64,000 nt of DNA. Source: JBMNMU01 sp050953505 (GTDB lineage: Bacteria; Bacillota; Clostridia; Peptostreptococcales; Anaerovoracaceae). Location: NCBI GenBank assembly GCA_050953505.1, contig JBMNMU010000001.1, positions 1,178,001 to 1,242,000 of the forward strand, given 5' to 3'. Shown one piece after another: positions 50,957 to 59,187 of the stretch. Each line of letters starts with the position of its first letter. Positions within the stretch are counted from its first letter, which is position 1. Both the position numbers and the translations under genes were made by a program. The notes beneath the pieces were generated by a model. That model was not told where the DNA came from. It saw only the letters and a program-made list of their open reading frames with translations, and did no database searches.

Positions 50957-51080
50957 TGAAAGTTCTCCCTCATTAGTATCTAATTTTATTCATTTGTGTT
51001 AATATAAAACATTATACTACATTCACCAAAAAATTTCTATGTGAAAGGTGATTGGCACAAAATAAAGGGGGCTTCATACT

Positions 51081-52811
51081 ATGAGTTTTGATGGAATGGT
51101 AACAGATGCCGTAGCACGTCAGTTAAATGAAAAGCTAACCGGTGGGAAAATAGAAAAAATATATCAGCCAGAGTCTGATGAAATTATTATACATGTACGT
51201 TCAGGTAGGGAAAACTTTATGCTCTATGCATCTGCAAACAGCGGTCATGCTAGACTTCATCTTATTAATGAAAAAGAATCAAATCCTCAAAATCCCTCAG
51301 CTTTCTGCATGTTGCTCAGAAAACATCTGCAGGGTGGACGCATTAAATCAATTGTGCAAAAGGATTCGGAGCGAATCGTCCAAATCTCGGTAGATACTGT
51401 CAACGAACTGGGGTTTTCAGTTAGCAAAAAACTAATTATAGAGATTATGGGCAAGCATAGCAATATCATCCTAATAGATGCTGAATCAGTAAAAATCATC
51501 GACAGCATCAAAAGAATTTCCGGCGATGTGAATAGATATCGACAGCTCCTCCCAGGGCAGCAATACATTGATCCGCCTAACCATGGTAAAATCTCTTATC
51601 ATGATCTTTCTGAGTCTCAGTTAATTGGTTTTTTAGATGAAAATCCAGAAGATCCTGCAGCTGCTCTTATGAATAATATTCAGGGTATCAGTCCTTCCAT
51701 GGCCGAAGAAATAGTTTTCCAAGCAGGCCAACTTTCCTCTTCTGAAAGCGGTCCAGAGGCCAAGGAATTTTTTGAGGTATTAAATCGGATGGTAAAAACC
51801 ATCGCAATCAATTTGTTAAATCCTCAGGTTTACTTGAACCAAGACAACGTTCCCGTGGATTTTCATGTGATTCCTCTTACACAGAAGGGGGATTATTTTC
51901 GAGTTGTTAATTTAACAGATGTTAGTGAAGCTATTGATTATTATTACACAAATAAAGCTTCCTCTAATAGGATTAAGCAAAAATCATTAGATTTAACTAA
52001 AGCCATTGGCAATAATCTAAACAAGCTATATTTAAAAAAACAAAGGCTAGCATCAGACCTACTAAATGCTGAAAACTCTCAAGTTTTCCGCCTTTATGGG
52101 GAACTACTAACAGCTAACCTTCATAATTTTAGTGAGGGAGCTGAAAAAGTTCAAATCCTCAATTACTATGACAATCAGCAAATAGAAATTGCTTTGGATC
52201 CCCGATTGTCTCCCGCACAAAATGCACAAGTTTATTATAAGAAATATAATAAATCTAAAACAGCTATTAAAGAAAAAAATATTCAATTAGTTGAAACTAA
52301 TAACGAAATCAACTATCTAGAGTCAGTATTAGATTATGTAGAAAAAGCAGATACTGTTGATGCCATTGAGGAACTAAGGCAAGAGCTGATAGAAGGAGGA
52401 TATCTACGAAAAAGGAAAAATAGTTATAAGACTACAAAATCAAAGACAAAGCTTTTAACTTATTCGTCGAGTGAAGGTTTTAAAATTGCTGTTGGCCGAA
52501 ATAACAAAGAAAATGACATCTTGACATTTAAAACTGCGTCGGGAAAGGATATTTGGTTCCATACGAAGGATATCCCTGGTTCCCACGTCATTTTGTTCTC
52601 TGAAGGGAAAAAAGTAACTGAAAAAGCAATATATGAGGCCGCATCCTTAGCAGCTTATCACAGTAAGGCCAGAGAATCTGAAAACGTACCGGTAGATTAT
52701 ACACAAGTTCGTCATGTTAAAAAACCTTCTGGCGCAAAACCTGGTATGGTCATATTTGTTAACAATAAAACTATTTTTGTTAATCCATCTATAACCCTTA
52801 AAGCAGATTGA
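51081..52811 (+). CDS. rqcH: Ribosome quality control protein RqcH (NFACT family)
   Basis: 576 residues, plus strand, ATG 51081 with a GGGGG-type ribosome site about 12 bases upstream. NFACT-N (MSFDGMVTDAVARQLNEKL, CMLLRKHLQGGRI), helix-hairpin-helix region (IQGISPSMAEEIVFQAGQLSS), a coiled coil (residues about 295-440) and NFACT-R (FKTASGKDIWFHTKDIPGSHVILF ... HSKAR) are in order. RqcH binds 50S subunits blocked by peptidyl-tRNA and adds alanine tails. It is divergent from yicC across a 124-base gap. It was formerly named FbpA-like fibronectin-binding protein. Confidence 0.95.
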   Translation: MSFDGMVTDAVARQLNEKLTGGKIEKIYQPESDEIIIHVRSGRENFMLYASANSGHARLHLINEKESNPQNPSAFCMLLRKHLQGGRIKSIVQKDSERIVQISVDTVNELGFSVSKKLIIEIMGKHSNIILIDAESVKIIDSIKRISGDVNRYRQLLPGQQYIDPPNHGKISYHDLSESQLIGFLDENPEDPAAALMNNIQGISPSMAEEIVFQAGQLSSSESGPEAKEFFEVLNRMVKTIAINLLNPQVYLNQDNVPVDFHVIPLTQKGDYFRVVNLTDVSEAIDYYYTNKASSNRIKQKSLDLTKAIGNNLNKLYLKKQRLASDLLNAENSQVFRLYGELLTANLHNFSEGAEKVQILNYYDNQQIEIALDPRLSPAQNAQVYYKKYNKSKTAIKEKNIQLVETNNEINYLESVLDYVEKADTVDAIEELRQELIEGGYLRKRKNSYKTTKSKTKLLTYSSSEGFKIAVGRNNKENDILTFKTASGKDIWFHTKDIPGSHVILFSEGKKVTEKAIYEAASLAAYHSKARESENVPVDYTQVRHVKKPSGAKPGMVIFVNNKTIFVNPSITLKAD

Positions 52812-52941
52812 GCTTCTAGTATAAGGTTTTCTGACTGTTAATGTCATAATATTACATTTTATGCACTATTTCTTACATTTTACCATATTTTGCTTGATTT
52901 TGGGTGATAGAGAAGATAGACTACCCTTAGAACCAGACCAC

Positions 52942-52947
52942 TATAAT
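52942..52947 (+). promoter_or_regulatory. Possible -10 box of the CxxC small protein
   Basis: TATAAT (52942-52947) lies 51 bases upstream of the small CxxC gene. No good -35 box accompanies it. In the leader TCTCCT can pair with the ribosome site AGGAGA, or TTCTC with GAGAA, so translation may be modulated. Confidence 0.35.
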
Positions 52948-52997
52948 GAAAGCGGTATCAGTTAATTCTCCTCGTGATGAGAAAAGGAGATAGTAAA

Positions 52998-53147
52998 ATG
53001 AAGAAATCTAATGATAACAATATTCATAGCAAATTCCCAACAGCAGGAGAATTATTCTGTACGTTATGTGGCCGTTTAGGTGATGTTATTAAATTTAAGA
53101 AGGGCTACATTTGTAACAAATGTCTGTTAAATGTTAAAGCTAATTAA
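52998..53147 (+). CDS. 49-residue CxxC...CxxC zinc-ribbon-like protein
   Basis: The frame runs from ATG 52998 to TAA at 53145-53147. AAGGAG lies 8 bases upstream of the ATG, an excellent ribosome site. The protein has C21-x2-C24 and C39-x2-C42 (FCTLCGRLGD, YICNKCLLN), the layout of a treble-clef or zinc-ribbon knuckle, in a Lys/Asn-rich small chain. No helix-turn-helix or transmembrane segment is seen. I do not recognise a family with a known role. It stands alone between rqcH and a strong convergent hairpin. Confidence 0.75.
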   Translation: MKKSNDNNIHSKFPTAGELFCTLCGRLGDVIKFKKGYICNKCLLNVKAN

Positions 53148-53229
53148 TAGTATGGAAATCCCCCTATTATAAAAGTAATTGTGCTTTTAAACTGCGAATT
53201 AACTCCCCCGTCCCTAATTTATAGTGGCT

Positions 53230-53271
53230 GAATGAAGGCTGGTGTACGTTGCTCAACACCAGCCTTCATTC
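53230..53271. terminator. Convergent hairpin enclosing the stop of the RluA-family gene
   Basis: A perfect 16-bp stem (53230-53245 with 53256-53271) around a 10-base loop. The TGA of the RluA-family gene (53266-53268) is within the right arm. T tracts are weak on both strands, so it is best described as a bidirectional 3'-end hairpin. Confidence 0.7.
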
Positions 53272-54207
53272 TTCAAGATTTCCCCCAAGTTTTCTTAGTA
53301 TGCCTTGAAATTCTTCAGGCAACTCACTAGTAAACTCCATATATTCCTGACTTCTCGGATGCTTAAAGCCAATTGTCTTTGCATGGAGCATTTGGGTTTC
53401 CACACCCAGCATTTTCTTTTTCGGTCCATATACCTGATCCCCTAAAAGTGGATGCTTCATATAGGCCATATGCACTCGAATCTGATGAGTGCGTCCAGTT
53501 TCTAATCTTGCTTCAATGTAAGTAAAGTTACCAAATCTTTGCAGTGTTTTAAAATGAGTAATAGCTGGCCTGGAATTCACACTGGTTACAGTCATCTTTA
53601 ACCTGTTTTTTGGATCTCTACCAATGGGTGCATATATGGTGCCTTCTTCTTCTTTTATATTGTTATAGACAATAGCCCTATAAACCCTAGAGATCTTGCG
53701 CTCGGCAAGTTGTTGTGCTAGAGAGGCATGGGCCATATTATTCTTTGCTATCACAAGCAGGCCCGTGGTATCCTTATCCAATCGATGGACGATTCCCGGC
53801 CGAATGACACCATTAATGGAGGAAAGACTGTCACAGTGATGTAGCACTGCATTGACAAGAGTCCCTGTTGTATTGCCTGCACCAGGATGGACCACCATTC
53901 CTTTTGGCTTATTTACCACAAGCAAATCCTCGTCCTCGTAAACGATATCTATAGGAATATTTTCAGGCTCAACCTGCAAGACTTCAGGCACAGGTATGGA
54001 CAACTCAATATAGTCACCTACATTCACTTTGTATTTCTTTAAGGTGCAGGCTTCCCCATTAACCATAACTCTCTTCTCTTCTATAAGCTTCTGTATATAG
54101 CTTCTTGAGAGATCCTCTAAAACTAACGAAAGGACCAAATCTAATCTGGTCCCCTGATATTCTTCATCAATATTAAATTCAATTGTCTGACTTATTGTTT
54201 CCTTCAT
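53266..54207 (-). CDS. RluA-family rRNA/tRNA pseudouridine synthase (YlyB/RluD-like)
   Basis: 313 residues from ATG 54207, with AAGGAG about 11 bases upstream. S4 domain (TRLDLVLSLVLEDLSRSYIQKLI), then catalytic domain: EDLLVVNKPKGMVVHPGAGN, RPGIVHRLDKDTTGLLVIAK (catalytic Asp in HRLDKDT), ARLETGRTHQIRVHMAYM. It isomerises uridine in structured RNA; the target position is uncertain. It overlaps the end of lspA by 29 bases, the classical lspA-ylyB pair of Firmicutes. Its stop codon lies in a strong hairpin. Confidence 0.93.
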   Translation of the reverse strand: MKETISQTIEFNIDEEYQGTRLDLVLSLVLEDLSRSYIQKLIEEKRVMVNGEACTLKKYKVNVGDYIELSIPVPEVLQVEPENIPIDIVYEDEDLLVVNKPKGMVVHPGAGNTTGTLVNAVLHHCDSLSSINGVIRPGIVHRLDKDTTGLLVIAKNNMAHASLAQQLAERKISRVYRAIVYNNIKEEEGTIYAPIGRDPKNRLKMTVTSVNSRPAITHFKTLQRFGNFTYIEARLETGRTHQIRVHMAYMKHPLLGDQVYGPKKKMLGVETQMLHAKTIGFKHPRSQEYMEFTSELPEEFQGILRKLGGNLEE

Positions 54208-54661
54208 CTGGTCTTGTCTCCTTAACCCTAAGATCCACAAACATCAAATAGATGATCATTAGACCGCAGCCAACGGTAACGGCGATGTCCGCAACATTAA
54301 AAATGGGAAAAACACGAAAATCAAAATAATCAATAACAACTCCATGTACAATCCTATCGATAAGATTTCCCATTCCACCCCCTGCTATTAAAGCGAGGCT
54401 CAAAAGCTGCAGCCAGTGTTCTTTTTCCCTTTTTACCACTACATATACCAGTATAAATGCTATAATGACCAGAGGTAATGCAATTAAAAGCTCCGTTTTG
54501 CCCTCAAACAAGTTAAAGGCTGCACCACTGTTATGGATATAGGTTAAGTGAAAAACATTATCAACGATAGGTATGGTTTGATTAAGATCCATTCCCGATG
54601 AAACAATAAATTTAACAAGTTGATCTACTATAACAATAATAACAGCTAATATTAAATACAT
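54179..54661 (-). CDS. lspA: Lipoprotein signal peptidase (signal peptidase II)
   Basis: 160 residues with four membrane segments. Family motifs: NSGAAFNLFEG, then GGMGNLIDRIVHGVVIDYFDF (first catalytic Asp) and FNVADIAVTVG (second Asp). It removes signal peptides from prolipoproteins, such as the ABC binding protein in this window. The ribosome site is weak. It follows divIVA by 15 bases and overlaps the RluA-family gene. Confidence 0.96.
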   Translation of the reverse strand: MYLILAVIIVIVDQLVKFIVSSGMDLNQTIPIVDNVFHLTYIHNSGAAFNLFEGKTELLIALPLVIIAFILVYVVVKREKEHWLQLLSLALIAGGGMGNLIDRIVHGVVIDYFDFRVFPIFNVADIAVTVGCGLMIIYLMFVDLRVKETRPDEGNNKSDN

Positions 54662-54676
54662 TGATATGTTGGGGTA

Positions 54677-55252
54677 TTATATTCCCCCTTCTCCTATCCT
54701 AAGATTTGTGATCGTTCTTTCCTTGTTATCAGGTGCCGATTTTATATCCGTTGAATTTTTCACCTCAGAAAGTGCTTTTAGGTCTTCCCAATCCTTATCT
54801 GCAAAAAGTTCAACACTTAACGTATCAAATTTCTCTAATTCAGATTCCAAAAGGGTCTTATATCTTGTTCTGAAAATATTAAATCTATTTTTGAGAGATG
54901 AGATTTCTTCATTGAGTTTTTCTACAGATTCCTTTGCTTCCCGCTGGATAAGCACTGCATCAAGTTCGGCATTCTTAAGTAATATCTCTGCTCTCTTTTC
55001 TGCACTGACAGAAATATCCCCCATTAGTGCTTTGGCGGCTTCCAAGGTTTCTAAAACTGCATTTTCAGTTTTTCTGTATCTTTCCAGATCTTTTTCCATG
55101 GATTTAACTTGAGCCTTCAGTTTTTGATTTTCATTCAGAATCTTTTCCAAATCCAAGGTTATTAAATCCAGAAAACCATCAACCTCATCTTCCTTATACC
55201 CTCGTACTCCTTTTGAAAATACCTTGTTTTGAATATCTAGCGGCGTAATCAT
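54677..55252 (-). CDS. divIVA: DivIVA-family septum/pole protein
   Basis: 191 residues. The N-terminal lipid-binding domain is ITPLDIQNKVFSKGVRGYKEDEVDGFLD, followed by coiled coils (about 30-75 and 85-150) and a charged C-terminus. DivIVA recognises curved membrane at septa and poles. The neighbours sepF, yggT and lspA are the familiar cluster. The ribosome site (GAGGT) is 6-8 bases upstream of ATG 55252. A degenerate repeat-family hairpin is in its leader. Confidence 0.93.
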   Translation of the reverse strand: MITPLDIQNKVFSKGVRGYKEDEVDGFLDLITLDLEKILNENQKLKAQVKSMEKDLERYRKTENAVLETLEAAKALMGDISVSAEKRAEILLKNAELDAVLIQREAKESVEKLNEEISSLKNRFNIFRTRYKTLLESELEKFDTLSVELFADKDWEDLKALSEVKNSTDIKSAPDNKERTITNLRIGEGGI

Positions 55253-55267
55253 TATTATACCTCACAT

Positions 55268-55311
55268 AACATTCTGCCCATCATTGGCTGTAGCGCCGTG
55301 GACAGAATTTA
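55268..55311. repeat. Divergent copy of the two-hairpin repeat (first hairpin)
   Basis: AACATTCTGCCCA and TGGACAGAATTTA keep the outer arms of the repeat, while the inner part is different. It lies directly upstream of the divIVA ribosome site, in the same relative position as the sepF and ffh copies. Confidence 0.5.
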
Positions 55312-55327
55312 GGCTATATCAAAAATT

Positions 55328-55621
55328 TTAGTAAAAAATGATTAGTAATAGTCTAATCACAACACTTCTAATTACTTCCAGCCCTATAAAAGCTAGTATA
55401 GGAGAAAAGTCAATGGGGCCATTCCATCCAAATCGTGAAATGATTCTTCGGAAAGGCTGAAGTATGGGCTCTGTAAGTTGTAGGATGACCGTATATATTC
55501 TATATAAAGTACCGTAAGGGTTTCTAACAAACCAGCTCATAATTGCTCTGGCTACGATTAAATAAATCAGTATCCTAACGAAAGTATTAATTGCTCTTAT
55601 TAGTACAAATATCATTCGCAT
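55328..55621 (-). CDS. YggT-family membrane protein
   Basis: 97 residues, probably from ATG 55621, sharing one base with the sepF stop (TAATG) after GGAG. Two hydrophobic segments surround a conserved loop: VRILIYLIVARAIMSWF and PILAFIGLEVIRSVVIRLLLI, with LTEPILQPFRRIIS between, the YggT/Ycf19 signature. The role is unclear; in Firmicutes it is always near sepF and divIVA, suggesting division-site function. Confidence 0.92.
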   Translation of the reverse strand: MRMIFVLIRAINTFVRILIYLIVARAIMSWFVRNPYGTLYRIYTVILQLTEPILQPFRRIISRFGWNGPIDFSPILAFIGLEVIRSVVIRLLLIIFY

Positions 55622-56127
55622 TATCTCCAAACATTTTTAGGGGAACCATCAAATCCTATGTTGCTATGATCTATGTTTCCTGATACATCAACATTTTCAG
55701 GTGCAAAAATGAAAATATTATTGGCTACTTTTTGAACATTTCCATTTATAGCATATGTAGCTCCGCTTAAGAAATCGAATATTTTCCTTGCAGTATCTGT
55801 GTCAATTTTCTCTAAATTAATAATAATCGGCTTTCTACTTTTTAGGCTATCTACAAGCTTTGGGCAATCATCAAAGCTCTTTGGCTCGATTACAACCATT
55901 TTCATCTGAGTTGTATTGGGGTTTGCATTTTTATTTTGCATTGGTACCACCCTATTATCCCTTACTTCCTTGCTTTCAATTCTACCTATTGAATTAAAGC
56001 TCCTAACATCTACGGATTTTCTTTCTAGGCTATTTGATTGTTCTGGATTTTCTTCATAGTCCTCATCATCTTCAATTTCTTCAATTCCAATTAGTACCTT
56101 TAGTTTACTAAATAAACCGTCGCTCAT
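55621..56127 (-). CDS. sepF: Cell division protein SepF
   Basis: 168 residues from ATG 56127 with AGGAGGGGG upstream; the frame extends 9 codons further only by running into the repeat. An N-terminal amphipathic helix (DGLFSKLKVLIG) binds membrane, then an acidic linker and the SepF domain (MVVIEPKSFDDCPKLVDSLK, KPIIINLEKIDTDTARKIFDFLSGATYAING). It polymerises and anchors FtsZ at midcell. The tandem repeat array starts immediately upstream of its ribosome site. Confidence 0.94.
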   Translation of the reverse strand: MSDGLFSKLKVLIGIEEIEDDEDYEENPEQSNSLERKSVDVRSFNSIGRIESKEVRDNRVVPMQNKNANPNTTQMKMVVIEPKSFDDCPKLVDSLKSRKPIIINLEKIDTDTARKIFDFLSGATYAINGNVQKVANNIFIFAPENVDVSGNIDHSNIGFDGSPKNVWR

Positions 56128-56140
56128 TCTTCCCCCTCCT

Positions 56141-56365
56141 AACATTCTGCCCAAAACATGAAATGTTTTGCTAGGCAGAATTTATACAGAAATTGTCCAG
56201 CTTTAGCTGGCTTACAATTTTTCAGTTAACATTCTGCCCAAAACATGAAATGTTTTGCTAGGCAGAATTTATACAGAAATTGTCCAGCTTTAGCTGGCTT
56301 ACAATTTTCCAGTTAACATTCTGCCCAAAACATGAAATGTTTTGCTAGGCAGAGTTTATACAGAA
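56141..56365. repeat. Tandem array of an 87-bp two-hairpin intergenic repeat (2.6 copies)
   Basis: Units start at 56141, 56228 and 56315 (partial), 87 bases apart, differing at about one base each. Each unit has a first hairpin (outer ATTCTGCC/GGCAGAAT, inner CAAAACAT/ATGTTTTG) and a second hairpin (outer AAATTGT/ACAATTT, inner CCAGCT/AGCTGG). The array fills the gap from the sepF ribosome site almost to the yggS stop. No ORF is encoded. More copies lie at 62009-62140. Confidence 0.95.
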
Positions 56366-56372
56366 TAAGATA

Positions 56373-57071
56373 TTATTTGCTATAGTCTCTTTCTCCAAAT
56401 ATCGCCGTTCCTATCCTGACAAGATTCGAGCCTTCCAAAATAGCTGCTTTATAATCATGTGACATTCCCATGGAAAGGTATTGAAAATCCAAGTTTTCAT
56501 GGTTAATCTCAGAAAATCGGTCATAAAGCTCTTTCATCTTTTTAAAGTAAACCCTTACGTCTTCAGGGTCTTCTGCATAGGGTGCAATATTCATCAATCC
56601 TTTAATCCTGATATTTGGGAAGGAATCCAATATATCCCGGACTAATTGTTCAGCATCTCCTATAGACACACCAAACTTGCTTTCTTCATCAGCGGCATTC
56701 ACTTGTATCAGTACATCCATGATGATGTTTTTCTGCTGAGCCCGCTTATTAATTTCTTTTGCCAGCTTATAACTGTCCACAGAATGAATCATTTGAACTT
56801 TATCGATGATATATTTTACCTTATTTGTCTGAAGATGTCCAATCATATGCCAATTTACGTGACGTACATCCTCATATTTATCCAGGATTTCCTGCACTTT
56901 ATTTTCCCCGATGTCGGTAATACCCGCAGCTATAGCTTCGTTAATTTCCTCTGCAGTCCTTGTTTTTGTCACAGCTACAAGAAGTACTTCTCCTTTATCT
57001 CTTCCCGCAGAGGTAGCGACCCTATCAAGTTCTTCCTTTATGTTAGCAATGTTCTCTTTTATTATTTTCAT
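56373..57071 (-). CDS. yggS: PLP homeostasis protein YggS/YlmE family
   Basis: 232 residues. The PLP lysine is in EVLLVAVTKTRTAEE, followed by GENKVQEILDKYEDV, WHMIGHLQTNKVKYI, DVLIQVNAADEESKFGVS, GLMNIAPYAEDPE, YLSMGMSHDYKAAI and VRIGTAIFGERD. The family binds pyridoxal phosphate without known enzyme activity and affects amino acid and B6 balance. AGAGGA precedes ATG 57071. It lies between the HlyD-like gene and sepF, as in many Clostridia. Confidence 0.95.
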   Translation of the reverse strand: MKIIKENIANIKEELDRVATSAGRDKGEVLLVAVTKTRTAEEINEAIAAGITDIGENKVQEILDKYEDVRHVNWHMIGHLQTNKVKYIIDKVQMIHSVDSYKLAKEINKRAQQKNIIMDVLIQVNAADEESKFGVSIGDAEQLVRDILDSFPNIRIKGLMNIAPYAEDPEDVRVYFKKMKELYDRFSEINHENLDFQYLSMGMSHDYKAAILEGSNLVRIGTAIFGERDYSK

Positions 57072-57158
57072 AGTTTGTCCTCTATTTAATGTAAACTGAA
57101 ATTTTCTTATTATATCCTTATATCTACTTTCTACAGGATTGCGATCACCCTGTGTCCT

Positions 57159-58355
57159 TCACTGTGGATTTTTTAAAATCTCGTCATATATATTTACAGT
57201 GCTTACCCTAGTTTCCCCATTATCCTTATAAAAATAAGAGACTTCCACTAAGGACCACTCTCCATCACTTGTAATTATTTTTACAGGGGTGAAAACAAAT
57301 TCTCCACTTTTGCCTTTTACATATACGCCGGGTTCCCCGTCTACAGTTGTGATGCTCTCGTTTTTAATAGTAAGACCCTTATTATCGGAGGTTACTACTT
57401 CTGCTTCTACTTTCCGAATTTTGGCGAAATCCTCATAATACCTATTAAATTTCAATATGACTAACCATTCACCATTGGCATCAATAATATCGTATATATT
57501 TCCTTCAACCTGGCCTAATGGGAGGTTTAAATAAGCAGTTTTACCTTTTTCATATTTGATAATATTTTCAGGTGCAACCCAGAAAACTGCATACCATTCA
57601 TTATGGTTTATCAGCTTAAATAGAGGCTCATTGGCTAATGTTGACTCTCTAGCAAGGTTATAAGTCTCTATACTTAAGTTTTGCAGCTTCTCCTTGGTAA
57701 GCAAAGTCATATTTTCTGGGGTGAACTCAGATTCATATCCATCAACATAATAACTGACAATACCATTTCTCTGGCTGATATATTGTTCCGGCTTCATGCC
57801 ATAACCGCCGATAATGGCGTTTTCTCTTATGAGCTCATTTCTAGTTTCATTGTCAGTAGCCTGTATGTATTCTTTCTTAATTGTTAACCGATTAATTTCT
57901 TTTTCCAGCTTCTCCACTTTTGCAATTTCATTTTCGGATAAAGCATCATCTCTTTGTTGTTCAAGGGCTTTAATGTGGGCATTAATTCGTTTTATATCAT
58001 CACTAAAGATGCTTTCTCCTCCATTAAACCTTTGTATCCTGTCCATAATTTTTGCATAGGTACCTCCTTCACTGGTGGCGTCCCCAGCATGTATGTCCAG
58101 AATTTTAACGCCCTTACGGACCTGTTCGCCCTCCTCTGCATAGTAATTCAGAATACCAGTCTTATTGGCCAAATAAACACTCTCATCCCTTATAATATAA
58201 GCGGTCACCTGGTCTGTTTCTTGGATACCTCCATATTCAATAATATGGGTTTTTTGCATGGCCCCTGACAAATTAGGAAGGGCATCTATGATGATAAAAA
58301 GAACAACAACTGTTATAATAAAGATTACACTGATCCATCTCTTGATCTTCCTCAT
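57159..58355 (-). CDS. HlyD-like membrane-anchored protein
   Basis: 398 residues from ATG 58355 with GGAGG 7 bases upstream; the frame extends 23 codons further without support. A basic start and one transmembrane helix (WISVIFIITVVVLFIIIDAL) are followed by biotinyl-lipoyl-like strands (TGILNYYAEEGEQVRKGVKILDI), a coiled coil (about 105-155) and a second lipoyl half (ISQRNGIVSYYVDGYESE). It resembles HlyD-family periplasmic adaptors, yet no transporter gene is adjacent. Clostridial genomes often have this type next to yggS-sepF; division or cell-wall function is a guess. Confidence 0.82.
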   Translation of the reverse strand: MRKIKRWISVIFIITVVVLFIIIDALPNLSGAMQKTHIIEYGGIQETDQVTAYIIRDESVYLANKTGILNYYAEEGEQVRKGVKILDIHAGDATSEGGTYAKIMDRIQRFNGGESIFSDDIKRINAHIKALEQQRDDALSENEIAKVEKLEKEINRLTIKKEYIQATDNETRNELIRENAIIGGYGMKPEQYISQRNGIVSYYVDGYESEFTPENMTLLTKEKLQNLSIETYNLARESTLANEPLFKLINHNEWYAVFWVAPENIIKYEKGKTAYLNLPLGQVEGNIYDIIDANGEWLVILKFNRYYEDFAKIRKVEAEVVTSDNKGLTIKNESITTVDGEPGVYVKGKSGEFVFTPVKIITSDGEWSLVEVSYFYKDNGETRVSTVNIYDEILKNPQ

Positions 58356-58410
58356 TATTGTTCCTCCACAATCGGGTTTCTTTTGATTATATATTAAGAA
58401 GTTTTTTCTT

Positions 58411-59163
58411 TCAATACTTGTCATATGTCGTTTTCATGACATTTTCCAGAATCTTCTTTTCATCCTTAGTTAGAGAGTCTTTTCTTTTCAGAAATGACTT
58501 GAATAAATCAGGTCTTCGTTCCTTGGTTAGCTCAAGTGATTTTTCAAACTTCCATAAATGGATCAGCTTGTGATTTCCCGAAAGCAGGACCTCTGGAACA
58601 TCCAAGCCACGATAATGCCTAGGCTTAGTGAATTGAGGATATTCTAATAGACCCGAATAAACAGATTCCTCCTCATGTGCACTGCTGCTTCCCAGCACCC
58701 CCGGCACCATTCTTGCCACGGCATCAATAAGAATCATAGCTGGAAGCTCCCCTCCTGTAAGAATATAATCCCCCACTGAAATTTCTTCCATATCCCAGTA
58801 TTCTATTACTCTTTCGTCTACGCCTTCATAATGACCGCATAAAATAACAAGTTCTTCAACTTCCGCCAGCTCTTCAACGATTTCTTTATTAAGCAATTTT
58901 CCCCGAGGTGACATGTAAATAATCTTTTTACCTTGAGCCTGAATGGACTCTAATGCCCTGAATATTGGTTCTGCAGACATAACCATGCCTGCACCGCCAC
59001 CAAAGGGATAATCGTCTGCTTTTTTATGTTTATCTAAACTATAATCTCTAATGTTAATTGTTTGAATATCTAGTGTGCCCTTTTCATTGGCTCTGCCCAA
59101 AATGCTTTCTTCCTTAATAGGGGTGAACATATTTGGGAATAAGGTTAAAATATTTATTTTCAT
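58411..59163 (-). CDS. trmD: tRNA (guanine(37)-N1)-methyltransferase
   Basis: 250 residues. KINILTLFPNMFTPIKEESI, DDYPFGGGAGMVMSAEPIFRA, ILCGHYEGVDERV, ISVGDYILTGGELPAMILIDA (knotted SAM site) and VPEVLLSGNHKLIHLWK are the family blocks. It methylates G37 next to the anticodon. AGGAG precedes ATG 59163. The gene normally follows rimM closely and precedes rplS; here a 280-base gap with a long palindrome separates it from rimM, and rplS is not downstream. Confidence 0.97.
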   Translation of the reverse strand: MKINILTLFPNMFTPIKEESILGRANEKGTLDIQTINIRDYSLDKHKKADDYPFGGGAGMVMSAEPIFRALESIQAQGKKIIYMSPRGKLLNKEIVEELAEVEELVILCGHYEGVDERVIEYWDMEEISVGDYILTGGELPAMILIDAVARMVPGVLGSSSAHEEESVYSGLLEYPQFTKPRHYRGLDVPEVLLSGNHKLIHLWKFEKSLELTKERRPDLFKSFLKRKDSLTKDEKKILENVMKTTYDKY

Positions 59164-59187
59164 TTGGATTCTCCTCTGCCATGCCTA

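Noticed and set aside
56141..56365. CRISPR array
   Set aside because: The units are contiguous and nearly identical throughout 87 bases; there are no unique spacers, leader or cas genes.
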